NCBI RefSeq assembly: GCF_010731815.2
Contig: NZ_AP022593.1
Location: 620,001-684,000 of the forward strand
Length of the DNA: 64,000 nucleotides
Source of the DNA: Mycolicibacterium arabiense
GTDB taxonomy: Bacteria > Actinomycetota > Actinomycetes > Mycobacteriales > Mycobacteriaceae
Direction: 5' to 3'
Shown here: piece by piece, positions 15,878-25,622 of the stretch
Layout: every line of letters starts with the position of its first letter
Position numbering within the stretch: position 1 is the stretch's first letter
Made by a program: the position numbers and the translations under genes
The notes under the pieces: generated by a model
Told to the model about the DNA's origin: nothing
Database searches by the model: none
Seen by the model: only the letters and a program-made list of their open reading frames with translations

Positions 15878-17063
15878 TTCAGCGACCATCGACTCCGGCG
15901 CCACGCAGGACGCCGGCCGCTCCGGCGGCGCGCGCATCCTGCTCGACGGCGTCACCAAGCGCTACGACGCCAAGAGCGCCGCGGCAGTGGACAACGTGAC
16001 CCTGGAGATCCCGGCCGGCGAGATCGTGATGCTGGTCGGCCCGTCGGGTTGCGGCAAGACCACGACCATGAAGATGATCAACCGTCTGATCGAACCCACC
16101 AGCGGGCGCATCTTCATCGGCGACGACGACGTCACCCAGCGCGACCCCGACGAGTTGCGCAGGCACATCGGGTACGTCATCCAGGGTGCCGGCCTGTTCC
16201 CGCACCTGACCGTCGGCGACAACATCGCGATCGTTCCGCGTCTGCTCAAGTGGGACAAGAAGCGGATCTCGGCGCGCATCGACGAACTGCTCGAACTGGT
16301 CAACCTCGAGCCGGCCAAGTACCGCGACCGCTATCCACGCGAACTCTCCGGCGGCCAGCAGCAGCGCGTCGGCGTGGCCCGGGCGCTGGCCGCGGACCCG
16401 CCGGTCCTCCTCATGGACGAGCCGTTCGGCGCGGTCGACCCGATCACCCGCCAGCGGCTGCAGGACGAACTGTTGCGCCTGCAGGAGGAACTCCGCAAGA
16501 CGATCGTGTTCGTCACGCACGACTTCGACGAGGCAGTGAAGCTCGGCGACAAGATCGCGATCCTCGACCAGGGCTCGAAGATCGTCCAGTACGACACACC
16601 CGAGGAGATCCTCGGCAACCCGGCCAACGACTTCGTGCGCGGCTTCGTCGGTCACGGCGCCGCGCTCAAGCAACTCACGTTGACCCGGGTCCGCGACGTC
16701 GAACTGCACGAAGCGGCGGTCGCCCACGTCGGCGGCGATCCCACCGCGGCCATTCGTGCCGCGGAGGCGATCAGCCGTCAGCACGTCATCGTGCTCGACG
16801 AGCAGGATCGCCCGCAGCGGTGGCTGTCCCTGGACGAACTCGCCGCACCGAACGCGCTTGCCGACGTGTCCCGCGACGAGGGCCTCGAAGTCGTCAGCCT
16901 CGCCTCGACGCTGAACGACGCGCTCGATCTGATGCTCACGTCCTCGCACGGCGTCGTCGTCGTGACGGGCCGGCGCAACGTCTACCAGGGCGCGATTCGC
17001 GTCGAGACGATCATGGACGCGATGGCCGACCTGCGCGGTGCTCCGGCGCGGGAGGGCTCGTGA
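15870..17063 (+). CDS. Osmoprotectant ABC transporter ATP-binding protein with CBS-like C-terminus
   Basis: 397 residues. Walker A GPSGCGKTT, signature LSGGQQQR, Walker B VLLMDEP, and the H-loop VTHDFDEA are all present in the first 240 residues. The remaining 150 residues form a regulatory part like the tandem CBS domains of OpuCA/OpuAA (PTAAIRAAEAISRQHVIVLDE and DALDLMLTSSHGVVVVTG), which sense ionic strength in the Opu systems. The TTG start overlaps the upstream gene and its stop overlaps the second permease by 4 nt. Confidence 0.92.
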   Translation: MSDSATIDSGATQDAGRSGGARILLDGVTKRYDAKSAAAVDNVTLEIPAGEIVMLVGPSGCGKTTTMKMINRLIEPTSGRIFIGDDDVTQRDPDELRRHIGYVIQGAGLFPHLTVGDNIAIVPRLLKWDKKRISARIDELLELVNLEPAKYRDRYPRELSGGQQQRVGVARALAADPPVLLMDEPFGAVDPITRQRLQDELLRLQEELRKTIVFVTHDFDEAVKLGDKIAILDQGSKIVQYDTPEEILGNPANDFVRGFVGHGAALKQLTLTRVRDVELHEAAVAHVGGDPTAAIRAAEAISRQHVIVLDEQDRPQRWLSLDELAAPNALADVSRDEGLEVVSLASTLNDALDLMLTSSHGVVVVTGRRNVYQGAIRVETIMDAMADLRGAPAREGS

Positions 17064-17842
17064 CGTCGGCGCTTCCCGCGATCGTCACCACTGACGTCCC
17101 CGCCGCCGGCATCGCCCGGCCGGGACGGCTCCGCTGGATCCTGCAGCCGACGCTGTGCGTGGTCGCAGTCGTCGGCGCGCTGCTCTACGTGCACGCCGCC
17201 AACGTGTCGGAGTCGGAGAAGCGCTCGCTGGCCGTCCCCGAGCTCCTGACGCTGCTGCGCCAGCACATGGTCGTGAGCCTCGCCGCCACTGTGCTGACCT
17301 GCCTGATCGCGATCCCGGTGGGCGTCTTGCTGACCCGCGGCTCGATGCGGCGGTTCTCCAAGCCCATCATCACCGTCGCGGGCTTCGGCCAGGCCGCGCC
17401 GGCGATCGGTCTGATCGCACTGGGCGCGGTCCTATTCGGCATCGGCGCGACCGGCGCCGTGGCCGCTCTCACCGTCTATGGCGCGTTGCCCATCATCGCC
17501 AACACCGTCGTCGGTCTCGACGGCGTGGACCGCAAGCTGGTCGAGGCGGCGCGCGGCATGGGCATGTCGGCGTTCTCCACGCTCAGGCGGGTCGAACTCC
17601 CACTCGCCCTGCCCGTGATCATCGCGGGTGTGCGCACCGCGCTGGTGCTCATCGTCGGCACCGCGGCATTGGCCTCCTTCACCGGTGCGGGCGGACTCGG
17701 CCAGCTGATCACCACGGGCATCAAGTTGCAGCAGAGCACCACGTTGGTCGTCGGTGCCATCCTCGTCGCCGCTCTGGCGCTGGCCATCGACTGGCTGGCG
17801 CGCGTGGTCGAGATGGTCGCATCGCCGAAGGGACTGAAGTGA
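17060..17842 (+). CDS. Osmoprotectant ABC transporter permease, second subunit
   Basis: 260 residues from a GTG that overlaps the ATPase stop (GTGA). An N-terminal membrane anchor (LQPTLCVVAVVGALLYVHA) precedes the BPD_transp_1 domain with its EAA loop (EAARGMGMSAFSTLRRVELPL), very similar to that of the first permease. Two different permeases plus one ATPase and one lipoprotein is the OpuC-type arrangement. Longer ORF readings further upstream lie over the ATPase gene in another frame and are not real. Confidence 0.9.
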   Translation: MTSALPAIVTTDVPAAGIARPGRLRWILQPTLCVVAVVGALLYVHAANVSESEKRSLAVPELLTLLRQHMVVSLAATVLTCLIAIPVGVLLTRGSMRRFSKPIITVAGFGQAAPAIGLIALGAVLFGIGATGAVAALTVYGALPIIANTVVGLDGVDRKLVEAARGMGMSAFSTLRRVELPLALPVIIAGVRTALVLIVGTAALASFTGAGGLGQLITTGIKLQQSTTLVVGAILVAALALAIDWLARVVEMVASPKGLK

Positions 17843-18807
17843 TCACGTTGCGTCGCACCACCGCCGTGCTCGCCGGGCTGGCCATCGCGTCGACCGCCCT
17901 CGCGGGGTGCGGCCTGCGCTCGGCAAGCGGCGCCGTACTCGAGGCGCGCCCCGGCGCGATCCAGCACTACGACTCGCTCGACGGGGCGAAGATCACGGTC
18001 ATCGCCAAGGACTTCACCGAGCAGCTCATCCTCGGCAACATGGTGTCGATCGTGTTGGCTGCCGCGGGCGCAGACGTCACCAACCTGACAAACACGCCGG
18101 GTAGCTTCGGCGTCCGGCAAGCGATGCTCGACGGCAACGCCGACGTCTCGCCCGAGTACACCGGCACCGGCTGGATCAACTATCTCGGCAACGAGCAGCC
18201 CGTGAAGGGTGCCCAAGCCCAGTGGCAGGCGGTCAACGAGGCGGACCGGGCGAACGACCTGACGTGGCTGCCGCCTGCGCCGATGAACAACACCTACGCG
18301 TTCGCGATCCGCGAGTCCGAGGCGGAGCGGCTCGGGGTGACCAAGCTGTCCGATCTCGAGCGACTTCCCAAGCAGGAGTTGACGTTCTGCGTCGAGAGTG
18401 AGTTCGCCAGCCGCAACGACGGTTTCGTCCCCATGCTGGCCACCTACGGCTTGACGCGCGAAGACCTCGGCCGGGTGACCAACCTCGACACCGGCGTCAT
18501 CTACACCGCAACGGCCAACGGGGACTGCAACTTCGGCGAGGTGTTCACCACCGATGGCCGGATTCCCGCGTTGAACCTGCGCGTGCTCGAAGACGACCGC
18601 CAGTTCTTCCCGCTGTACAACCTCACCGAGGTGATCCGGACCGAAGTGCTCGAGGCGCATCCCGAACTCGCGGAGATCTTCGGCCAGCTCAATCCCCGGA
18701 TGACCAACGAGGTGATGCTGACCCTCAACGCGAAGGTCGACAACGACGGCGAGGATCCGGCGCTGGTCGCCAGGGACTGGCTGATCGAGCAGGGTCTGCT
18801 GACGTAG
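17839..18807 (+). CDS. Osmoprotectant ABC transporter substrate-binding lipoprotein (OpuAC/ProX-type)
   Basis: 322 residues. The signal peptide ends in a lipobox (STALAGC) so Cys is the acylated residue of a membrane-anchored binding protein. The OpuAC domain follows: KITVIAKDFTEQLILGNM, then DVSPEYTGTGW, FCVESEFASRNDGF and CNFGEVFTTDGRIP, typical of glycine betaine/choline/carnitine binding proteins. GTG start overlapping the permease stop by 4 nt. The ligand is not certain, but a compatible solute is the best guess. Confidence 0.9.
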   Translation: MITLRRTTAVLAGLAIASTALAGCGLRSASGAVLEARPGAIQHYDSLDGAKITVIAKDFTEQLILGNMVSIVLAAAGADVTNLTNTPGSFGVRQAMLDGNADVSPEYTGTGWINYLGNEQPVKGAQAQWQAVNEADRANDLTWLPPAPMNNTYAFAIRESEAERLGVTKLSDLERLPKQELTFCVESEFASRNDGFVPMLATYGLTREDLGRVTNLDTGVIYTATANGDCNFGEVFTTDGRIPALNLRVLEDDRQFFPLYNLTEVIRTEVLEAHPELAEIFGQLNPRMTNEVMLTLNAKVDNDGEDPALVARDWLIEQGLLT

Positions 18808-18812
18808 CAGAA

Positions 18813-18841
18813 GCGATCCGTGACGAATCGTTCACGATCGC
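18813..18841. other. Imperfect dyad between the importer operon and the TetR gene
   Basis: GCGATCCGTGA (18813-18823) pairs with TCACGATCGC (18832-18841) except for one bulged C. There is no T-run after it. It could be a transcript-end hairpin or a site for the adjacent TetR protein just upstream of that gene's promoter. Confidence 0.35.
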
Positions 18842-18862
18842 CAGCAACCGTCGCCTGGCCGG

Positions 18863-18868
18863 TAGGCT
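18863..18868 (+). promoter_or_regulatory. -10 element (TAGGCT) of the TetR gene
   Basis: TANNNT hexamer 7 nt before the GTG at 18876; predicted leaderless start. Confidence 0.5.
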
Positions 18869-18875
18869 TCCCGGC

Positions 18876-19535
18876 GTGTCCGACTGGTCCGCCGAGCCAA
18901 GGCCGAGCCTGCGCGAGCGGAAGAAGCGAAACACCCGCCGCATGCTGGTCGACGCCGCGGTGCGCCTCTGCCTGGAACAGGGCTACGAGAACACCACGGT
19001 CGAACAGATCTCGGCGGCCGCGGAGATCTCGACCCGAACCTTCAGCCGCTACTTCGCGACCAAGGACGCCGTGTTCATCGCGGTGCTCGACGACCTCGCC
19101 AACGAGATCGTCGTGCAACTGGATTCGCTTCCCGAGGACCTCGGTCCGATGGAGGCGTTGCGGGCTGCGCACATGGCGGTGCTGGACGGCGTGTCGCGCC
19201 GCTCGCTGGAGGGACTGACCACCGACCGCATCGCACTGATCCTGCGCATCGTCAACTCCTCGGACACGTTGCGGCAGGCCGCGATCGACTATCGCTGCCC
19301 GGCGGCGGTCGAGGCGCTGGCCCGCAAGATGGGCGTCGCACCCGACGATGGGGATCTCGACCTCGCGGTCGCCCTGTTCTCGACGACGATCGTCACCGCC
19401 TGCCGCGACCTCGTCGAGGACGGCGACGACGCGGCCCTGGGGCCGGAGATCGTGATGGACCGGTTGGAGCGGTCGCTGGGTCACGTGGCGCGGTTCGCGG
19501 CCGACATGGACGTCCGGCAGACCGCCGCCGACTAG
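18876..19535 (+). CDS. TetR family transcriptional regulator
   Basis: 219 residues. The N-terminal DNA-binding domain is clear: LRERKKRNTRRMLVDAAVRL, then TTVEQISAAAEISTRTFSRY with the recognition helix and FATKDAVF. The C-terminal part is helical and would bind a small ligand. It stands alone between the osmoprotectant importer and two small minus-strand membrane genes; the target genes are not obvious. The MmpL gene 750 bp downstream is a possible target since such pumps often have a nearby TetR. Confidence 0.88.
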   Translation: MSDWSAEPRPSLRERKKRNTRRMLVDAAVRLCLEQGYENTTVEQISAAAEISTRTFSRYFATKDAVFIAVLDDLANEIVVQLDSLPEDLGPMEALRAAHMAVLDGVSRRSLEGLTTDRIALILRIVNSSDTLRQAAIDYRCPAAVEALARKMGVAPDDGDLDLAVALFSTTIVTACRDLVEDGDDAALGPEIVMDRLERSLGHVARFAADMDVRQTAAD

Positions 19536-19720
19536 TTGCGGCGGGTGCGCCAACCGCCCACGGCCAGCGCGACGCCGATCAGCGCGATGATCGGGCCGAG
19601 GACCGTCCACGTCGTCGTGTTGCTCATGGGGCTGCCGCCGACCACGCCGATGCCCTGCAGCGTGAACAGCAGGCCGAACAGGGCGACGACCACGCCGACG
19701 CAGATGATGGCGAAACGCAT
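19532..19720 (-). CDS. Small two-helix membrane protein
   Basis: 62 residues with two hydrophobic segments (FAIICVGVVVALFGLLFTLQ and TVLGPIIALIGVALAVGG) and an Arg-rich C-terminal end (WRTRRN). ATG lies 6 nt from TAGGGT, so a leaderless mRNA is predicted. Its stop overlaps the TetR stop by 4 nt on the other strand. Function unknown. Confidence 0.7.
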   Translation of the reverse strand: MRFAIICVGVVVALFGLLFTLQGIGVVGGSPMSNTTTWTVLGPIIALIGVALAVGGWRTRRN

Positions 19721-19726
19721 GGCCCG

Positions 19727-19732
19727 ACCCTA
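19727..19732 (-). promoter_or_regulatory. -10 element (TAGGGT) of the small membrane protein gene
   Basis: TANNNT hexamer on the minus strand, 6 nt before the ATG at 19720, in the 9-bp gap after the preceding minus-strand gene. Confidence 0.5.
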
Positions 19733-20113
19733 GACGTCCGAACGCGGCCTGCCGCGCAGCGCGCCCCACAACCCGACGCCGATGCCGACCACGGCGCCGC
19801 CCAAGCCGATGACCTGCTGGCCACGCTTGAGGTCGTGGTGCACGCTCATGCCGCCGAGCAGATCGGCCGCGTCCGCGCCGCCGGAGGCGAGGAACCAGCC
19901 GCGCGTGTCGTCACCGCGCAGCGCCGCGGCCAGCAGCAGGCCACCGATCAACGCGTCGCGGTAGCCCATCGACCGCAGCAGCAGGCGCGCCGACGGGCCT
20001 GGATCGTCGGGCTCACCCCACAGCCGGTTCGCTCGCAGTGGGTCGACGAGGAAGGACACTCCGCTCGCGAGGCGGATGCTGCCCGCCACCAGGGCGGCGC
20101 GATCGGTCGGCAT
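19730..20113 (-). CDS. DUF4267-like membrane protein
   Basis: 127 residues with three or four short hydrophobic segments (ALVAGSIRLASGVSFLV, ALIGGLLLAAAL, VIGLGGAVVGIGVGLWGAL) and the charged motif RSMGYRDALIG typical of this small-membrane-protein group. ATG start 6 nt after TAGGCT. Function unknown. Confidence 0.7.
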   Translation of the reverse strand: MPTDRAALVAGSIRLASGVSFLVDPLRANRLWGEPDDPGPSARLLLRSMGYRDALIGGLLLAAALRGDDTRGWFLASGGADAADLLGGMSVHHDLKRGQQVIGLGGAVVGIGVGLWGALRGRPRSDV

Positions 20114-20119
20114 GGCTGG

Positions 20120-20125
20120 AGCCTA
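20120..20125 (-). promoter_or_regulatory. -10 element (TAGGCT) of the DUF4267-like gene
   Basis: TANNNT hexamer 6 nt before the ATG at 20113; predicted leaderless start. Confidence 0.5.
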
Positions 20126-20231
20126 GGTCGCCGCGGCCCGTCGCCATCCCGGATTGGTCGACCGCAGAAAACCTGAGAACCCGCTCAGCAACGGTCGCAC
20201 CCGGGATACCTAGTCTGCTTTACTAAGGCGA

Positions 20232-20250
20232 TCGAGTAAGGCTGTCCTAA
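20232..20250 (+). promoter_or_regulatory. IdeR-like iron box upstream of the MmpL gene
   Basis: By hand alignment 14 of 19 positions fit the IdeR consensus TWAGGTWAGSCTWACCTWA; the core is TAAGGCTGTCCTAA at 20237-20250. A second TAAGGC lies 13 bp upstream (20224-20229). IdeR represses siderophore synthesis and export genes under iron sufficiency, and MmpL4/5-type pumps export siderophores. The left half-site is poor, so this is a candidate only. Confidence 0.4.
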
Positions 20251-20287
20251 CGCTGCCGAGTGAGGAGTCGCGACCGGTGACGCACCG

Positions 20288-23140
20288 ATGACCACCGGGA
20301 TCACCGACCCGATTCCGTCGAGCACCCACCCGCACCGCTCCGGCCTGGCGAAGTGGATCCGCAGGCTGGCGGTTCCGATCATCATCGGGTGGGTCCTGCT
20401 CGTCGCCGCACTGAACCTGACGGTGCCGCAGCTCGAGGTCGTCGGCCAGATGCAGTCGGTCTCCATGAGCCCCGCCGACGCACCGTCGGTGATCGCGATG
20501 AAGCGCGTCGGCACGGTGTTCGAGGAGTTCAAGTCCGACAGCTCCGCGATGATCGTGCTCGAGGGCGACATGCCCCTCGGCGACGAGGCGCACCGCTTCT
20601 ACAACGACATGGTCGCCCGGCTCGAGGCCGACGACCAGCACGTCGAACACGTGCAGGACTTCTGGGGCGATCCCCTCACCGAAGCCGGGGCGCAGAGCGA
20701 CGACCTGAAGGCCGCCTACGTCCAGGTGTACCTCGCGGGCAACCAGGGCGAGGCGCTGGCCAACGAATCGGTCGAGGCGATCCAGGGCATCGTCGAGGGG
20801 CTCACTCCCCCGCCGGGCGTCACCGTGCACGTGACCGGCGGCTCGGCACTGGCCGCCGACCAGCAGATCGCGGGTGACCGCAGCGTCCGCATCATCGAGC
20901 TGGCGACTTTTGGCGTCATCATCTCGATGCTGCTGCTGGTGTACCGGTCGCTGCGGACGGTGTTCCTGACGTTGGTGCTGGTGGTGCTGGGCCTTGCGGC
21001 ATCGCGTGGCGTCGTGGCCTTCCTCGGCTATCACGACCTCATCGGGCTCTCGACGTTCGCCACCCAGCTGTTGGTGACGCTCGCGATCGCCGCGACCACG
21101 GACTACGCGATCTTCCTGATCGGCCGGTATCAGGAAGCCCGCACGATGGGCGAGGACCGGGAGTCCGCGTACTACACCATGTTTCATGGCACGGCCCACG
21201 TGGTGCTCGGCTCGGGCATGACGATCGCCGGCGCGACGTTCTGCCTGTCGTTCACCCGCCTGCCGTACTTCCAGTCCTTGGGCATCCCGCTGGCTGTCGG
21301 CATGACGATCGCGGTGTTGGTCGCGTTGACGCTGGGGCCCGCACTGATCACGGTCACCAGCCGGTTCGGGTGGTTGGAACCCAAGCGCGCCATGCGCATC
21401 CGCGGGTGGCGCAAGATCGGGGCGGTCATCGTGCGGTGGCCCGGTCCGGTGCTGATCGGAACGGTGGCCCTGTCCCTGATCGGACTGCTCACCCTGCCCG
21501 GGTACGAACCCAACTACAACGACCGCAACTACCTGCCCACCGATCTGCCTGCGAACCAGGGCTTCGCCGCCGCCGAACGGCACTTCGACCCCGCGCGGAT
21601 GAACCCCGAGTTGCTGTTGGTCGAGAGCGACCGGGACCTGCGCAACTCCGCGGACTTCCTGGTGATCGACAAGATCGCCAAGGCCGTGTTCAGGGTCGAG
21701 GGCATCGGGAGCGTCCAGGCCATCACCCGGCCCGACGGCAAGCCGATCGAGTTCAGCACCATCCCCGCGCAGATGGGCCTGTCCGGGATCAGCCAGGACC
21801 TCAATCGCAAGTACAGCCAGGACCGGATGGCCGACATGCTGGTTCAGGCCGACGAGATGCAGAACACCATTGACACGATGACCAAGATGTCGTCGCTGAT
21901 GGGCCAGATGAACGCGGTGACCCAGGAGATGGTCGTCAAGACCAAGCAGATGGCGGTCGACGTCGCCGAGATCCGGGACTCCATCTCCAACTTCGACGAC
22001 TTCTTCCGCCCCATCCGCAACTACTTCTATTGGGAACCGCACTGCTACGACATCCCGGTCTGCTGGGCGATGCGGTCGATCTTCGACCTCCTCGACGGCG
22101 TGAACACCACGACCGAGGACATTCAGATGCTGGTGCCCACGCTCGAGCGGCTCGCCACGCTGCTGCCTCAGCTCGAGGCGCTGCTGCCCGGACAGATCGA
22201 GTCGATGCGCAACCAGCGCGACATGATGCTCAAGATGCAGGCCACCCAGAGTGGCGTGCAGGACCAGCAGGCCGCGGCGTCGGAGAACCAGACGGCGATG
22301 AGCGACGCGTTCAACGACTCCTGGAACGACGACACCTTCTACCTGCCGCCGGAGATCTTCGACAACGAGGACTTCAAGCGCGGCATGGAGAGCTTCATCT
22401 CACCCGACGGCAGGTCGGTGCGGTTCATCATCTCCCACGAGGGTGATCCGTTGTCTGCCAGTGGCATCGAGCGCATCGATGCGATCAAGCTGGCCGCCAA
22501 GGAGGCCATCAAGGGCACGCCGCTCGAGGGCTCGAAGGTGTACCTCGGCGGTACCGCGTCGGCGTTCAAGGACATGCGGGACGGCAACGGCTACGACATG
22601 CTGATCGCCGGGATCTCGGCGCTGACGCTGATCTTCATCATCATGCTGCTGATCACCCGGAGCCTGGTGGCGGCCGCGGTCATCGTCGGCACCGTCGTGG
22701 TGTCGCTTGGCGCGTCGTTCGGGCTGTCGGTGCTGGTGTGGCAGCACGTGCTCGGAATCCCGCTGCACTTCATGGTGATGGCGATGGCGGTCATCGTGCT
22801 GCTGGCGGTGGGCGCGGACTACAACCTGCTGTTGGTGGCGCGTCTCAAGGAGGAACTGCACGCCGGGATCAACACCGGGATCATCCGGGCGATGGGCGGA
22901 ACCGGCTCCGTGGTCACCGCCGCCGGCCTCGTGTTCGCCTTCACCATGATGGCGATGATGGTCAGCGAGATGACCGTGGTGGCGCAGGTCGGTACGACGA
23001 TCGGGCTCGGTCTGCTGTTCGACACCCTGGTCATCCGGGCGTTCATGACGCCGGCCATCGCGGCCCTGCTGGGTCGGTGGTTCTGGTGGCCGCAGGTGGT
23101 GCGCAAGCGTCCGCTGTCGGCGTCCCCGATCAGCCGCTAG
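20288..23140 (+). CDS. MmpL family RND transporter
   Basis: 950 residues, close to the size of MmpL4/MmpL5. There are twelve membrane segments in two halves: one after the N-terminal polar stretch, then five, then a large second periplasmic domain with long coiled-coil-like helices ([20 protein letters not shown]) and a Cys pair ([12 protein letters not shown]), then six more. The proton-relay motifs are present in both halves: [15 protein letters not shown] in TM4 and [15 protein letters not shown] in TM10. MmpL proteins export lipids or siderophores from the inner membrane. An mmpS gene normally precedes this type but none is seen here. The ATG at 20288 follows a possible iron box. Confidence 0.93.
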   Translation: MTTGITDPIPSSTHPHRSGLAKWIRRLAVPIIIGWVLLVAALNLTVPQLEVVGQMQSVSMSPADAPSVIAMKRVGTVFEEFKSDSSAMIVLEGDMPLGDEAHRFYNDMVARLEADDQHVEHVQDFWGDPLTEAGAQSDDLKAAYVQVYLAGNQGEALANESVEAIQGIVEGLTPPPGVTVHVTGGSALAADQQIAGDRSVRIIELATFGVIISMLLLVYRSLRTVFLTLVLVVLGLAASRGVVAFLGYHDLIGLSTFATQLLVTLAIAATTDYAIFLIGRYQEARTMGEDRESAYYTMFHGTAHVVLGSGMTIAGATFCLSFTRLPYFQSLGIPLAVGMTIAVLVALTLGPALITVTSRFGWLEPKRAMRIRGWRKIGAVIVRWPGPVLIGTVALSLIGLLTLPGYEPNYNDRNYLPTDLPANQGFAAAERHFDPARMNPELLLVESDRDLRNSADFLVIDKIAKAVFRVEGIGSVQAITRPDGKPIEFSTIPAQMGLSGISQDLNRKYSQDRMADMLVQADEMQNTIDTMTKMSSLMGQMNAVTQEMVVKTKQMAVDVAEIRDSISNFDDFFRPIRNYFYWEPHCYDIPVCWAMRSIFDLLDGVNTTTEDIQMLVPTLERLATLLPQLEALLPGQIESMRNQRDMMLKMQATQSGVQDQQAAASENQTAMSDAFNDSWNDDTFYLPPEIFDNEDFKRGMESFISPDGRSVRFIISHEGDPLSASGIERIDAIKLAAKEAIKGTPLEGSKVYLGGTASAFKDMRDGNGYDMLIAGISALTLIFIIMLLITRSLVAAAVIVGTVVVSLGASFGLSVLVWQHVLGIPLHFMVMAMAVIVLLAVGADYNLLLVARLKEELHAGINTGIIRAMGGTGSVVTAAGLVFAFTMMAMMVSEMTVVAQVGTTIGLGLLFDTLVIRAFMTPAIAALLGRWFWWPQVVRKRPLSASPISR

Positions 23141-23143
23141 CGG

Positions 23144-25501
23144 TCACCGACCGAAGCCGGCGTCGCGCAGCGCCTGGGCCATCGCCCCCGATGCGGCGGG
23201 CGCGCTCTTCCGAGAGTCGTTGCCGGCCTTGGGGTTGCGGCGCTCTCCCGCAGCCTGCGGCCGGTCGCGGCGGGGCTGTCCACCGCGGTCGGGGCGCTTG
23301 CCCTGCTCGCGCTGCGGGGTGTCGTTCAGCCGCAGGCTCAGGCCGATGCGTTGCCGGTCGACGTCCACCTCGAGGACCTTGACCTTGACCACCTGACCCG
23401 ACTTCACCACCTCGTGCGGGTCGGAGACGTAGCGATCCGACATCGCCGAGACGTGGACGAGGCCGTCCTGGTGCACGCCCACGTCGACGAACGCGCCGAA
23501 GGCCGCGACGTTGGTGACCACGCCTTCGAGGATCATCCCCGGCTTCAGGTCGGACACCTTCTCCACGCCGGCGGCGAACGTGGCCGTGGTGAACGCCGGC
23601 CGCGGGTCGCGTCCCGGCTTCTCGAGTTCGGCGAGGATGTCGGTGACCGTCGGGATGCCGAAGCGGTCGTCGGCGAAGTCGGCGGGCCGCAGCGACCGCA
23701 GCGACCGCTCGTCGCCGATCAGTTCGGCGAGTGTCACGCCCGAGCGGTCCAGGATCCGCCGCACCACCGGGTATGCCTCGGGGTGCACGCCCGAGGCGTC
23801 GAGGGGGTCGGTGCCGCCGTTGATTCGCAGGAAGCCCGCGCACTGCTCGAATGCCTTGGGTCCCAGCCGGGGAACCTGCAGCAGCGCCTTGCGGCTGTCG
23901 AATCGCCCTGCCTTCTCCCGGTGCGCGACGATGGCCTCGGCCAGGGTGTCCGTCACGCCCGAGACGCGGGCCAGCAGCGGCACCGACGCGGTGTTCAGGT
24001 CGACTCCGACCGCGTTCACGGCGTCCTCGACGACCGCGTCGAGGCTGCGCGCCAGGATGCCGGGCGTCACGTCGTGCTGATACTGACCCACGCCGATGGA
24101 CTTCGGATCGATCTTGACGAGTTCGGCGAGCGGGTCCTGCAGGCGGCGCGCGATCGACACCGCCCCGCGGATGGTGACGTCGAGGTCCGGCAGTTCGTGT
24201 GCGGCATACGACGATGCGGAGTACACCGACGCTCCGGCCTCGCTGACGATGGCCTTGGCGGGCGCGGTGGCGCCGGCCGATCGGATGTCGGCGATGAGTT
24301 CGGTTGCCAGCGCGTCGGTTTCGCGCGACGCCGTGCCGTTGCCGATGGCGATCAGCTCGACGCCGTGGCGAGCGACGAGCGCGGCTAGCGTCGCCTTCGC
24401 GGCGTCCCACTGCTTCTGCGGCTGGTGCGGGAACACCGCGCAGGTGTCGACCACCTTGCCGGTGCCGTCGACGACGGCGACCTTCACTCCGGTCCGGAAG
24501 CCGGGGTCCAGACCCAGCGTCGTGCGGGTGCCTGCCGGCGCAGCGAGCAGCAGGTCCTTCAGGTTGCGGGCGAAGACCGCCACCGCGTCCTGCTCGGCTC
24601 GCTGCCGCAGCTTGATCCGGGCGTCGACCGAGGCCGAGACCATGAGCTTGACCCGCCACGCGAAGCGGACGGTGGTGGCCAGCCACGGCGTCGCGGCGCC
24701 TGGCGCACTGAGGTCGACGCCGAGCGCCTGGGCGACCAGCACCTGGTAGGGCTCGTCGTCGCCGCCGTCGAAGGTCAGCGCCAGCACCTGCTCCTTCTCG
24801 CCGCGCATCACGGCGAGCACGCGGTGTGACGGCATCTTGTCCAGCGGCTCGGAGTAGTCGAAGTAGTCGCGAAACTTCTGCGCCGCGGCGCTCTTGCCCA
24901 CCTCCTCCGACGACGGCGCCGTGCGCAACGTGCCGTCGGCCCAGAACTTCGCGCGGATCGCGCCGACGAGTTCGGCGTTCTCGGCGGCACGCTCGATGAC
25001 GATCTGGCGCGCTCCGTCGAGGGCCGCCGCGGCGTAGGCCACGTCGTCGCCCAGGAACTCCGCCGCCACGTCGTTCGGGACGAGCGTCGGGTCGGCGAGC
25101 AGGCGGTCGGCCAGCGGCTCGAGACCTGCCTCCCGGGCGATCTGGGCCTTCGTCCTGCGCTTGGGCTTGTACGGCAGGTAGATGTCCTCCACCAGCGACT
25201 TGGTGTCGGCGGTCAGCAGCGCCGCCCGCAGCTCGTCGGTGAGCTTGCCCTGCTCCTCGATCGACGCCAGCACCGCCACCCGGCGGGCATCGAGTTCCCG
25301 CAGATAGCCGAGGCGCTCCTCCAGGGTCCGGAGTTGGCCGTCGTCGAGGCTGCCGGTGACCTCCTTGCGGTAGCGCGCGATGAACGGGACGGTCGAACCC
25401 TCGTCGAGCAACCGGACCGCGGCTGCCACCTGGGTCTCCCCCACGGCGAGTTCCGCAGCGAGACGGGCGTTTACGGTCTTGACGGGCGGGGTCGAAGTCA
25501 C
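23144..25501 (-). CDS. tex: Tex family transcription accessory/RNA-binding protein
   Basis: 785 residues, standard Tex length. Domains in order: N-terminal helical region with VARRLDEGSTVPFIARYRKEV-like pattern, the YqgF/RNase-H-like domain (TTLGLDPGFRTGVKVAVVD), the helix-hairpin-helix pair (SIGVGQYQHDV and GPKAFEQCAGFL), and a C-terminal S1 RNA-binding domain (GMILEGVVTNVAAFGAFVDV). A basic low-complexity tail follows (KRPDRGGQPRRDRPQ). Tex binds nucleic acid and associates with the transcription machinery. GTG start 6 nt from a TAGGGT -10. Confidence 0.95.
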   Translation of the reverse strand: MTSTPPVKTVNARLAAELAVGETQVAAAVRLLDEGSTVPFIARYRKEVTGSLDDGQLRTLEERLGYLRELDARRVAVLASIEEQGKLTDELRAALLTADTKSLVEDIYLPYKPKRRTKAQIAREAGLEPLADRLLADPTLVPNDVAAEFLGDDVAYAAAALDGARQIVIERAAENAELVGAIRAKFWADGTLRTAPSSEEVGKSAAAQKFRDYFDYSEPLDKMPSHRVLAVMRGEKEQVLALTFDGGDDEPYQVLVAQALGVDLSAPGAATPWLATTVRFAWRVKLMVSASVDARIKLRQRAEQDAVAVFARNLKDLLLAAPAGTRTTLGLDPGFRTGVKVAVVDGTGKVVDTCAVFPHQPQKQWDAAKATLAALVARHGVELIAIGNGTASRETDALATELIADIRSAGATAPAKAIVSEAGASVYSASSYAAHELPDLDVTIRGAVSIARRLQDPLAELVKIDPKSIGVGQYQHDVTPGILARSLDAVVEDAVNAVGVDLNTASVPLLARVSGVTDTLAEAIVAHREKAGRFDSRKALLQVPRLGPKAFEQCAGFLRINGGTDPLDASGVHPEAYPVVRRILDRSGVTLAELIGDERSLRSLRPADFADDRFGIPTVTDILAELEKPGRDPRPAFTTATFAAGVEKVSDLKPGMILEGVVTNVAAFGAFVDVGVHQDGLVHVSAMSDRYVSDPHEVVKSGQVVKVKVLEVDVDRQRIGLSLRLNDTPQREQGKRPDRGGQPRRDRPQAAGERRNPKAGNDSRKSAPAASGAMAQALRDAGFGR

Positions 25502-25507
25502 GCGGCG

Positions 25508-25513
25508 ACCCTA
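25508..25513 (-). promoter_or_regulatory. -10 element (TAGGGT) of tex
   Basis: TANNNT hexamer 6 nt before the GTG at 25501; predicted leaderless start. Confidence 0.5.
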
Positions 25514-25584
25514 CCGAACGGCTCCGACGGGTCCGCGCGGGCACGGATTCGGCCGATTCCGCCCGCCTCGGCTCTCGGTTGATC

Positions 25585-25590
25585 TAGATT
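25585..25590 (+). promoter_or_regulatory. -10 element (TAGATT) of the thiocyanate hydrolase operon
   Basis: TANNNT hexamer 32 nt before the ATG at 25623, leaving a leader of about 25 nt that contains a CGGGGA Shine-Dalgarno at 25613-25618. Unlike most genes in this window the operon is leadered. Confidence 0.4.
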
Positions 25591-25622
25591 TGGCCCGCCA
25601 GCCAGTGTGGAACGGGGACTCC

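Noticed and set aside
20210..22042. 610-codon minus-strand frame opposite the MmpL gene
   Set aside because: Antisense shadow of a certain MmpL gene; composition is His/Gln/Asp/Arg-rich with no recognisable domain.
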